From assembly GCA_016790225.1 (NCBI GenBank), contig JAEUOZ010000073.1:1-13572 (forward strand): DNA of 13,572 bases, written 5' to 3'. Positions 7,746-13,572 of the stretch are shown here, piece after piece. The notes under the pieces are model-generated. The model searched no databases. It was not told the origin of the DNA and saw only the letters and a program-made list of their open reading frames with translations. Each line of letters starts with the position of its first letter. Within the stretch, counting starts at the first letter, position 1. The DNA is from Rubrivivax sp. GTDB lineage: Bacteria; Pseudomonadota; Gammaproteobacteria; Burkholderiales; Burkholderiaceae. The position numbers and the translations under genes were made by a program.

Positions 7746-8348
7746 TCAGACTTCGCGCCGGTGCTCAGATGGCGTCTCCACCGTCTCCACCGGCACTTCA
7801 GCCCACAACACGTCGGCACTGACCCTCAAGGCCACACTTGCCAACTCCACACCCTGCGCCGCATCGAACGAATACAACACCCACTGCCCCAGCTCGTTCA
7901 GCCTGTGCAAGTCGCAGCGCCGGCTGCGCGTATCCACCACCAGATATTCACGCAGGCTCGGCAGTTGCCGGTAGGCGGCAAACTTGTCGCCACGGTCGTA
8001 CGCTGCGGTGGCAGGCGAGAGCACTTCCACCACCAGGGACGCCTCGCGTTTGATCAGCGGGCTGCCGGCATCGGCGGCGCTGCAGGTCACCATCACATCG
8101 GGGTAGAAGTAGGCATCGGCCGTGTCCACACGCAGTTTCATGTCGCTGATGAAGGTGCGGCAAGGCGTGCCGGCAAGGTGCTGGCGCAACACCATGGCGA
8201 GATTCAGCGCAACCGTGACATGTGCTTCGCCGGCACCGGACATGGCAAAGATCTCGCCCTGAACAAACTCGTACTTGACGGTCTGTGAGGCATCCCAGGC
8301 CAGGAACTCGCTGGCGCTCATTGGCCGTAGCAGTGCGGCGTGTCCCAT
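7746..8348 (-). CDS. Uma2 family (DUF820) putative restriction-endonuclease-fold protein
   Basis: The 200-residue protein matches the Uma2 family, whose fold is that of PD-(D/E)xK nucleases and whose biological role is poorly known. The family pattern is complete: a start region MSASEFLAW (10-18), VKYEFVQGEIFAMSG (24-38), YPDVMV (82-87) with D84, LVVEVLSPAT (105-114) with E108, YDRGDKF (117-123) with K122, and SLREYLVVD (131-139). D84, E108 and K122 are the likely catalytic set. ATG 8348 was chosen because it gives the usual family length; the same frame extends upstream to 8537 but those residues are Arg-rich and unlike Uma2. No clear Shine-Dalgarno precedes it. The gene stands alone, with the amidohydrolase more than 200 bases upstream on the same strand. 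It converges on the hsd operon but shares no visible signal with it. Uma2 genes are frequently mobile singletons. Confidence 0.9.
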   Translation of the reverse strand: MGHAALLRPMSASEFLAWDASQTVKYEFVQGEIFAMSGAGEAHVTVALNLAMVLRQHLAGTPCRTFISDMKLRVDTADAYFYPDVMVTCSAADAGSPLIKREASLVVEVLSPATAAYDRGDKFAAYRQLPSLREYLVVDTRSRRCDLHRLNELGQWVLYSFDAAQGVELASVALRVSADVLWAEVPVETVETPSEHRREV

Positions 8349-8522
8349 GGCGGTGCTTTCGAAGGGGCTGAGTCCAGACGATAACGCGAAGCCGACCCTG
8401 CTGTTGATACCCCGTGCGGTGCGGTGCGGCGAGCTGAGGACGTCAGCCCGGTCCCGAGGACCTGTGTCTCTTTGCCTGGTCTCTACGACCCTCGCCTGAA
8501 CCAGCAAACAGCGCCGCCGGAA

Positions 8523-8552
8523 CCGCCAACCCGCCAACCCGCCAACCCGCCC
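8523..8552. repeat. Short tandem repeat, 8-bp unit CCGCCAAC
   Basis: Three perfect copies of CCGCCAAC run from 8523 to 8546, followed by a partial fourth (CCGCCC). The array lies in the spacer between the amidohydrolase stop (8580) and the Uma2 start (8348), both on the - strand. A unit of eight would shift any reading frame, but no gene crosses it, so copy-number change would alter only spacing. Confidence 0.75.
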
Positions 8553-8579
8553 AAGCGGACCAGCGGCAAGCCCGCGCCC

Positions 8580-10073
8580 CTATCCCCCGAGCATGGCCCA
8601 CCACATCCGCGCAGCCAGCGCATGGCTGCGCGCCTGCTGCGCTGCAAAGCGCTTGAGCTCGGCCAGCGCCGCGGCATCGAAGACCCAGCCGCGCGCAAAC
8701 ACGGTGTCGATGCGGCGCACGGCTGCGATGTCGCGCAGCGGGTCGGCCGAGAGCAGCACCAGGTTCGCCTGCAGACCGGGCGCGATGCGACCGGCCAGGT
8801 CTTCAGCACCGCTGTGTCGGGCCGGTGCGGTGGTCGCGGCCCGAAGCGCCTGCGGCGCGGAGAGCCCGGCGGCGACCAGCTGCTCCAGTTCATCGGCCAG
8901 CGAAAGGCCATGCATCACGAATGGGTCGAGCGCATCGGTGCCGGCCAGCACGGGCACGCCGGCGAGGTGTGCCGCCAGCGTGAGCTGCTGCGCGGCCGCA
9001 TGCTGCTGGCGGACGCGAGCGAGGGACTCATCGTCCATGCCGGCGCGGTGCAGCACGCGGTACAGACGCCAGACGGTGGCAAGCGGTCCGGGCGCATAGG
9101 CGAGTCGCTCGGCTTCGGCTTCGGGGCTGGACCCCAGGGTCAGGTCCTGGCCCGTCGACGCGACAAAGGTCGGCACGAAGGCGGTGCCTTGCCGGGCCAG
9201 GTGCTGCAGCAGCGGGCTGCAATCGCCGGCCGGCCAGCCACGGGCCGCGGCCTGTGCCTTGCACTGGTTCAGCAGCTGGTCGCCGTGCTCCACGCTGAGA
9301 CAGCTGCCGGCAGCCGGATCCATCAGGTCCAGCACGGCCGGCACATGGCCCACCGCCGGAAGGCCCTGGCGCGCCGCTTCCGCGATCAGCGCTGCGGCCT
9401 GGCGAACATCGGTCCCTTCGGGCAGCTGGAGCTTCAGGAAGCTGTCGCCGCGCGCCTTCAGCGCGGTGATCAGCGCCGCAGCCTGCCCGGCTGGCGGCAG
9501 CTCTTCGACATGAAACGTCGCGCTGGCCGCCAGGTGTGGCACCAGGCGGGCAGCACCTTCGCCCTGCTGCGCCCACTCGCGGGCGTCCGGCATGCAGGCC
9601 AGATCGGTATTCCAGGAACAGCCGTCACCCATGTTGCGCACGCTGGTGATGCCGTGGGCGAGCAGCAGCGGAAAGTGCACCCGGGTCGGGTGGCGCAGTG
9701 TGTGCAGGTGGGCGTCCCACAGGCCCGGGGCCAGGTAGCGGCCCCGGCCGTCCACCCGGTGCGCCCCGGCCGGCACCTCGGTCTGCGTGGCCGCGCCCAC
9801 GGCGCGGATCCGGCCGGCTTCGATGAGCACCGTCTGGCCGGGGCGTGCGAGCCCTGCGTCGGCGTCGACCACGGTCACGTCGGTGATGGCGATGACCGCG
9901 TGCGCCGCGCCGAAGAGCGGTATCGGATCGAGGGGCCGCGCCAGACCGATGCCCAGCCAGCCGGCTGCCGCCACTACCACCAGACCTGCGGCCGCACCCA
10001 GCAGCAAGCCAGCGCGCCGCGCCCGGCGGCGCCACACCCGTGTTTCCACGGCAAGAGGGTTCCCAGGCGTCAT
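8580..10073 (-). CDS. Membrane-anchored metal-dependent amidohydrolase family protein
   Basis: The 497-residue protein has an Arg-rich N-terminus and one hydrophobic segment at about residues 21-45, read as a membrane anchor or uncleaved signal with the enzyme outside the cytoplasm. A TIM-barrel amidohydrolase domain of the imidazolonepropionase-like group follows. The metal ligands are visible: GLWDAHLH (117-124; H122 and H124), the Lys to be carboxylated in FLKLQ (K214), H243 in GHVP, H263 in VEHGDQ and D380 in AGTDA. The C-terminal part returns to the small beta-sandwich domain (GRIAPGLQANLVLLSADP near 428-445). Such enzymes hydrolyse C-N bonds in cyclic amides or dipeptides; the substrate cannot be told. 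ATG 10073 overlaps the stop of a possible small upstream ORF (ATGA); AAGG lies close upstream as a weak Shine-Dalgarno. The next gene upstream is the antiporter, about 290 bases away on the same strand. Confidence 0.92.
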   Translation of the reverse strand: MTPGNPLAVETRVWRRRARRAGLLLGAAAGLVVVAAAGWLGIGLARPLDPIPLFGAAHAVIAITDVTVVDADAGLARPGQTVLIEAGRIRAVGAATQTEVPAGAHRVDGRGRYLAPGLWDAHLHTLRHPTRVHFPLLLAHGITSVRNMGDGCSWNTDLACMPDAREWAQQGEGAARLVPHLAASATFHVEELPPAGQAAALITALKARGDSFLKLQLPEGTDVRQAAALIAEAARQGLPAVGHVPAVLDLMDPAAGSCLSVEHGDQLLNQCKAQAAARGWPAGDCSPLLQHLARQGTAFVPTFVASTGQDLTLGSSPEAEAERLAYAPGPLATVWRLYRVLHRAGMDDESLARVRQQHAAAQQLTLAAHLAGVPVLAGTDALDPFVMHGLSLADELEQLVAAGLSAPQALRAATTAPARHSGAEDLAGRIAPGLQANLVLLSADPLRDIAAVRRIDTVFARGWVFDAAALAELKRFAAQQARSHALAARMWWAMLGG

Positions 10074-10276
10074 GGCCTTGCGTCCAGATCGTCCACATCA
10101 AGGTCGAACCCTCCCGCGACCTGGGCTTGGGGCATGTCGGTCTCCAGAAATGCGAGCAGGGCGAGAGCGTATGCGGCGCGCAGGGCGCCGTCTTGTGAAG
10201 ATCGGACGCCGCAGCGATGCCAGCATGGGTCCGCTGCTTGCCCCGCTGTTTGTCCCACTGTATGTCCCGGCATCAC
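10070..10276 (-). CDS. Possible small ORF translationally coupled to the amidohydrolase
   Basis: A 68-codon frame starts at GTG 10276 (or ATG 10273) and ends with a TGA that overlaps the amidohydrolase ATG by four bases (ATGA), the pattern expected of coupled genes. The second half (ALRAAYALALLAFLETD and on) has a mostly G/C third-base pattern like real coding DNA here; the first part is a tetrapeptide-like repeat coded by the 12-bp tandem repeat. No clear Shine-Dalgarno precedes either start. An internal ATG at the MPQAQV segment, behind a GGAG, could make a 21-residue leader. I recognise no family. It could equally be chance or the end of a decayed gene, since the frame is open upstream for about 30 more codons without a start. 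Confidence 0.3.
   Translation of the reverse strand: MMPGHTVGQTAGQAADPCWHRCGVRSSQDGALRAAYALALLAFLETDMPQAQVAGGFDLDVDDLDARP
10234..10269. repeat. Degenerate 12-bp tandem repeat, three copies
   Basis: CTGCTTGCCCCG (10234-10245), CTGTTTGTCCCA (10246-10257) and CTGTATGTCCCG (10258-10269) follow one another without gap. The shared pattern is CTGnnTGnCCCn. It lies upstream of the amidohydrolase, and if the small ORF there is real it encodes a four-residue repeat of the GHTV/GQTA/GQAA kind. It may be a binding-site array or a simple duplication. Confidence 0.6.
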
Positions 10277-10366
10277 GCCCGCAGTCCGGCCCGTGGCCAG
10301 GCGGAAGGCGTGAATGATCGGCGACGGATCGGCATGCAGGTCCAGGGGGTGCCGAAGCCCGCTGAC

Positions 10367-11971
10367 TCAGCTCTGCACAGGCTGCGGCGCCGCACGGGGC
10401 GCCGGCACCAGGCCGGCCAGCGCGTCGTCGGCAAAGGCGGTGCCGGCTTCTTCGTAGATGTGGAACACCGCGTCGGCACCCAGCTCGCGCAGCACGGCGA
10501 TCTCTTCGGGGTACTTGACGATGGCGGCGATGCGCCCGCCAAAGGCCCGGTGCTTGAGCTGCTGCAGGGCGTAGACGTTGCCGGCGTGCCCGGGCATGGC
10601 CAGCAGCACGAGCTTGACGGTATCGGTCAGGATGAGCTTGTCCCAGAAGTCGGAGTCGACTGCGTCGCCTTCCATCACGGTGCGGCCGGCCGCACGATGG
10701 GCCGCCAGCTGCCCGGCGTCACTGTCCACGCCCAGCACCTTCAGGCCATGGCCTTCGCTCAGGCGCAGGTAGGCGCCGGCGCCGATCTGCCCCATGCCCA
10801 GCACCACGGCGTCCACGCGGTCCACGGCGATCGGCCGGTCCGCCGCCAGCAGCGTGGGCGACTCCAGCCCCGCCAGAGGCCGCTTCAGCCAGGCATAGAT
10901 GCGTTCGCTGGCCGCGTTCAAGGGCGCGGCCAGCACGAAGCTGCCGGCCACGGCCAGGGAGATGACCGCCAGCCACTGCGCTGACAACGCACCCGAGGCG
11001 ACGGCAATGGCCGCCACGATGAGGCCGAACTCGGAATAGTTGCTCAGGCTCAGCGTGGCCAGCACGCCGGTGCGCGTGCGCAGCCGAAAGCGCATCAGCA
11101 CCAGCAGGTACAGCGCGCTCTTCAGCGGCAGCAGTGCGAGCAGCAGCAAGGCCATCAGGACCATGGCCAGATCGGGCAGCGCGCCCAGCCCCACGCTGAG
11201 GAAGAAGCCGACGAGAAACAGCTCCTTCATGTGGAACAGCGATTTCGCCAGGCCCGCGGTGGCGGGGTGCGAAGCCAGCAGCATGCCCACGATGAGCGCG
11301 CCCAGGTCGCCCTTGACCCCCACCGCCTCGAACAGGCTGTACCCCAGCACCAGCGCCAGAAAGGCGCCGTACAGCACCTGCAGATCGCCGTGGCCCACAC
11401 GATCGAGCATGGCGCGGATCAGCTTGGCACCCGGCCACAGCAGCAGCAGGCTCAGCGCCCAGAGGCTGGGCAGGCGGCCGGAGCTGGCGCTGAGGTAGAT
11501 CACCGCAAAGACGTCCTGCATCACCAGCACGCCCACCGCGATACGGCCGTACAGCGAGCCGAGTTCGCTGCGCTCTTCCAGCACCTTGACGGCGAACACC
11601 GTGCTGGAAAAGCTCAGCGCAAAGCCGAGCAGAACCATCGCGCTCCAGCCCAGCTCCGTGGCCATGGCCAGGCCGGCGGCCTTGAGCACGAACAGCACGG
11701 CGGCCAGCAGCAGCGTCGAGCCCACGATGTGCAGCGTGGCCGCGCCCCAGACCTCGGCCCGCAGCAGCGTGCGGATGTCCAGCTTCAGGCCGATCGTGAA
11801 CAGCAGCAAGGTCACGCCGAGATTGGCGATCGTGTCCAGCGCGGGCGTGCGCTCGAAGCCCAGCGCATTGAGCGCAAAGCCTGCCGCCAGAAAGCCGATC
11901 AAGGGCGGCAGCCGCAACTGCTGCGCAGCAAAGCCGGCGGCAAACGCCAGCGCAATCATCATGGGCTCCAT
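10367..11971 (-). CDS. CPA2-family cation:proton antiporter with C-terminal RCK (TrkA-N) domain
   Basis: The 534-residue inner-membrane protein exchanges a monovalent cation, probably K+ or Na+, for H+. About a dozen hydrophobic segments fill residues 5-350, with family marks such as LPPLIGFLAAG (21-31), TIGLKLD (59-65), the QD pair at 152-153 and KGDLGALIVGMLLASHP (220-236). A cytoplasmic Rossmann domain follows at about 385-505, with the dinucleotide-binding GMGQIG at 392-397 and an acidic strand end VDSD at 415-418; this is the RCK_N/TrkA-N regulator found in KefB/KefC and YbaL. It lacks a further TrkA-C domain and no KefF/KefG-type partner is in the window, so glutathione gating cannot be claimed. 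ATG 11971 is backed by a GAGGAG Shine-Dalgarno on the same strand. The gene is divergent from the AAA+ ATPase, with 234 bases between them. Confidence 0.93.
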   Translation of the reverse strand: MEPMMIALAFAAGFAAQQLRLPPLIGFLAAGFALNALGFERTPALDTIANLGVTLLLFTIGLKLDIRTLLRAEVWGAATLHIVGSTLLLAAVLFVLKAAGLAMATELGWSAMVLLGFALSFSSTVFAVKVLEERSELGSLYGRIAVGVLVMQDVFAVIYLSASSGRLPSLWALSLLLLWPGAKLIRAMLDRVGHGDLQVLYGAFLALVLGYSLFEAVGVKGDLGALIVGMLLASHPATAGLAKSLFHMKELFLVGFFLSVGLGALPDLAMVLMALLLLALLPLKSALYLLVLMRFRLRTRTGVLATLSLSNYSEFGLIVAAIAVASGALSAQWLAVISLAVAGSFVLAAPLNAASERIYAWLKRPLAGLESPTLLAADRPIAVDRVDAVVLGMGQIGAGAYLRLSEGHGLKVLGVDSDAGQLAAHRAAGRTVMEGDAVDSDFWDKLILTDTVKLVLLAMPGHAGNVYALQQLKHRAFGGRIAAIVKYPEEIAVLRELGADAVFHIYEEAGTAFADDALAGLVPAPRAAPQPVQS

Positions 11972-11975
11972 CGGG

Positions 11976-11982
11976 CTCCTCG
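11976..11982 (-). promoter_or_regulatory. Shine-Dalgarno of the antiporter gene
   Basis: Read on the - strand, CGAGGAG lies four bases before ATG 11971. It supports that start over the nearby Met codons at residues 4 and 5. Confidence 0.65.
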
Positions 11983-12143
11983 CCGGCCGCGTGGGGGTGC
12001 GGGGTCGTGAAGGATGTTAGTCGGCGGCGCGAAGAGCACCGGCGCTGGCGCGCCCGAACGCCGTCTCGACCCAAGGCTCAGGGGCAGCCGGCCCTAAGCT
12101 CGGGCCGATCGGCTTGCTGACTCTCGCCAGGACGGCTCTTCAA

Positions 12144-12193
12144 CTATCTAGATTTACCTTGAGCGAGATAAAATATCTATCTCGTGGATAGAG
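12144..12193 (+). promoter_or_regulatory. AT-rich promoter/operator region of the AAA+ ATPase gene
   Basis: Bases 12141-12200 are about 63% A+T by hand count, in surroundings near one third A+T. The segment holds a perfect inverted repeat CGAGATA (12164-12170) / TATCTCG (12178-12184) with a seven-base spacer. A second one overlaps it: CTATC (12177-12181) / GATAG (12187-12191). An extra CTATC copy lies at 12144-12148. TAAAAT at 12169-12174 matches the -10 consensus in five of six bases but no good -35 was found at the right distance, as expected if an activator is needed or if another hexamer is used. The repeats end 15 bases before the ATG, so a bound protein would block transcription or translation start. 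The regulator is not in the window unless the ATPase acts on its own promoter. Confidence 0.5.
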
Positions 12194-12205
12194 TCAGGTA
12201 GTCGC

Positions 12206-13393
12206 ATGATCGCGTACCACCGCGCTGCGCTCGCGCAACAGCTGGTGCAGGCCCTGCAGGGACGCTCGTTGCTGGGCGATGCCCACAATGGCCTGTTCCT
12301 GGCGGCTCCCCGCCGCACCGGCAAGAGCACATTCTTGCGGGGTGATCTGGCCCCGGCCCTGCAAGAGGCAGGCGCCGAGGTCGTCTACGTGGATCTGTGG
12401 GCGGACCCTCGCCGCGACCCGGGCACCCTGATCGCCGAAGCCATCACCCAGGCCTTGCAGGCCCACCTGGGCCTGGTGGCCCGCACGGCCAGGAAAGCCG
12501 GCTTGAAAAGCGTCAAGGTGGCGGGTGCGCTGGATATCGACACCAGCCGGATTGGCCAGATCGACGGCCTGACGCTGGTTGACGCGCTGCGCAGCCTGAA
12601 ACAGGCGGCCGGCAAGCCCGTGACGCTGATCGTCGACGAAGCCCAGCACGCCTTGACCAGCGAAGCGGGAGAGGCGGCCATGACGGCGCTGAAGTCAGCG
12701 CGGGACCAGATGAACAAGCCCGGGGAGGTCAACCTCATGCTGGTGATGTCGGGCTCCGACCGGGACAAGCTGCTGCGCCTGGTGGTTAGCGCCGCGGCTC
12801 CGTTCTACGGCTCGCAGATCCAGGCGCTGCCCCCACTGGACACCGACTTCATCGCCCATGTGGCCGGGCTGGTAGAGGCCCAGCGGCCCGATCTGGTGCC
12901 GGTGGGCCGAGCTGCGTTGCAGCAGGCATTTGCAGCCTTCGGGCATCGCCCCCAGTTTTTCATGGCCGCCATGGGCGCCGTGCTCAGCCCCTTGTCGGGC
13001 CGCGCGGGGCGGTTCGAGCCGGCGCTGCAGCAGGCCGCACAGGATCAGCAGGCGCAGGATGAAGCGCAGATGGAGACTGACTACCTGGGCCTCAAAGCCA
13101 CCGAGCAGGTGGTGTTGTGGCGCATGCTTGACCAGGGCCCGCGTTTTCGCCCGTATGACGCCGAGGCACTGCGCTTCTACCGCGACAAGCTGGCGCGCCC
13201 GGTGAGCGTGCAGCAGGCGCAGAAGGCATTGGAGTCCCTTCGACAGAGAACACCGGCCCTGGTGTGGAAGTCGGCCCGCGGCGAGTATGCGGTGGAGGAT
13301 GCCGCCATGCATCGCTGGTTTCAGGCGCGCGTGGGCCTTGGACGCTGGCCGCCATCCCAGAGACAAGGCAGCCTGCTGCTGGGCGACGACTGA
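12206..13393 (+). CDS. Orphan AAA+ ATPase with C-terminal winged-helix-like region
   Basis: The 395-residue cytoplasmic protein is a P-loop ATPase of the AAA+/STAND-like 'ATP-binding protein' type. Walker A is APRRTGKST (34-42, with K40), an atypical form that has Ala where Gly is usual. Walker B is LIVDEA (141-146, D144 and E145). A sensor-1-like strand LMLVMSGSDRD follows at 177-187. Residues 210-270 form the small helical lid. A Gln/Ala/Glu-rich helix near 272-292 leads to a region (about 293-378) that reads like a winged helix, so DNA or protein binding is likely. ATG 12206 has AGGT six bases upstream and no alternative start in frame. It stands alone, divergent from the antiporter, behind an AT-rich promoter with inverted repeats. 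Its role is unknown; similar ATPases occur in mobile and defence loci, but nothing here proves that. Confidence 0.85.
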   Translation: MIAYHRAALAQQLVQALQGRSLLGDAHNGLFLAAPRRTGKSTFLRGDLAPALQEAGAEVVYVDLWADPRRDPGTLIAEAITQALQAHLGLVARTARKAGLKSVKVAGALDIDTSRIGQIDGLTLVDALRSLKQAAGKPVTLIVDEAQHALTSEAGEAAMTALKSARDQMNKPGEVNLMLVMSGSDRDKLLRLVVSAAAPFYGSQIQALPPLDTDFIAHVAGLVEAQRPDLVPVGRAALQQAFAAFGHRPQFFMAAMGAVLSPLSGRAGRFEPALQQAAQDQQAQDEAQMETDYLGLKATEQVVLWRMLDQGPRFRPYDAEALRFYRDKLARPVSVQQAQKALESLRQRTPALVWKSARGEYAVEDAAMHRWFQARVGLGRWPPSQRQGSLLLGDD

Positions 13394-13525
13394 GCGAAGC
13401 GGCCACTCACCGATCGGCCAGATGCCCGCGGGGGCGCCGCCAGCCCAGATCGGCTGACGAGGCCCGTGAATGGGTGCGTGCCTGTCAGGCGCTGCGGCGC
13501 CCACTCCCCAACGCGCAACACCAGC

Positions 13526-13544
13526 GGACCGGCAGAGCCGGTCC
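13526..13544. terminator. Perfect 8-bp-stem hairpin downstream of the ATPase gene
   Basis: GGACCGGC (13526-13533) and GCCGGTCC (13537-13544) form a perfect stem with a three-base AGA loop, about 130 bases past the ATPase stop. No T-run follows on either strand, so it is a GC-rich hairpin of the kind that may end transcription with help or protect a 3' end. It could also belong to a gene beyond the window. The rest of 13394-13572 shows no credible gene. Confidence 0.4.
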
Positions 13545-13572
13545 AGCGGTGCTTGCTCGACAATCAAGGACA

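Noticed and set aside
7524..8288. 254-codon + strand open frame opposite Uma2
   Set aside because: It is antisense to the Uma2 gene with no family match or Shine-Dalgarno.
8424..10313. 629-codon + strand open frame opposite the amidohydrolase
   Set aside because: GC-rich DNA leaves antisense frames open. Its product is Arg/Gln/His/Gly-rich without domains, while the - strand frame carries all amidohydrolase metal ligands.
10316..10333. Direct repeat GATCGGC twice, 11 bp apart, with more copies near 12107, 13412 and 13448
   Set aside because: A seven-base GC-rich word recurs by chance at this composition, and the copies share no flanking context.
10719..12074. 451-codon - strand open frame in another frame of the antiporter gene
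   Set aside because: The 10367-11971 frame encodes a clear membrane protein with an RCK domain; this alternative is Arg/Gly/Ala-rich shadow sequence.
12090..12113. GGCCC/GGGCC hairpin overlapping the GCCGATCGGC palindrome upstream of the ATPase
   Set aside because: The stem is only five bases with no T-run, and similar short GC palindromes are common here, so there is no support for a terminator or operator.
12695..13567. 290-codon - strand open frame opposite the AAA+ ATPase
   Set aside because: It is antisense to Walker-motif coding sequence and has no domain of its own.

Overview
The window is GC-rich DNA. Hand-sampled coding lines run at about 62-64% GC in the left half and about 68-70% in the antiporter gene on the right. 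The gene families and their style (a DUF45/YgjP peptidase tied to a type I restriction operon, an orphan AAA+ ATPase, a CPA2 antiporter with an RCK domain) fit a betaproteobacterium, most likely Burkholderiales. The taxon is inferred, because there is no rRNA or other marker here.

Left region, 1-7401, + strand: a compact type I restriction-modification operon. In order it holds the 3' part of a short single-domain specificity-like protein (cut by the window edge), hsdM (N6-adenine methyltransferase), a full two-domain hsdS, hsdR (nuclease-translocase) and a YgjP-like zinc metallopeptidase. The hsdS/hsdR and hsdR/peptidase junctions are ATGA overlaps. The hsdM stop is touched by a GTGA overlap in the hsdS frame, although a strong Shine-Dalgarno (SD) sequence favours a later hsdS start. 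HsdM with HsdS would methylate host DNA and HsdR added to them would cut unmodified DNA. The extra specificity-like protein and the peptidase are the non-standard members.

Middle region, 7402-10366: a 344-base stretch without a convincing gene, then two - strand genes: a Uma2-family (DUF820) putative nuclease and a membrane-anchored metal-dependent amidohydrolase with all expected metal ligands. A possible 68-codon ORF ends in an ATGA overlap with the amidohydrolase start. Two small tandem repeats lie in the spacers: 8-bp units near 8523 and 12-bp units near 10234.

Right region, 10367-13572: a - strand CPA2-type cation:proton antiporter with a C-terminal nucleotide-binding RCK domain is divergent from a + strand orphan AAA+ ATPase. 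The ATPase is preceded by a sharply AT-rich segment carrying overlapping inverted repeats, which looks like a regulated promoter. A perfect 8-bp-stem hairpin lies about 130 bases after the ATPase stop.

No tRNA, rRNA, CRISPR array or transposase was seen. The system most worth following is the five-gene restriction operon with its second specificity protein and coupled peptidase. The ATPase with its palindromic AT-rich promoter comes next.
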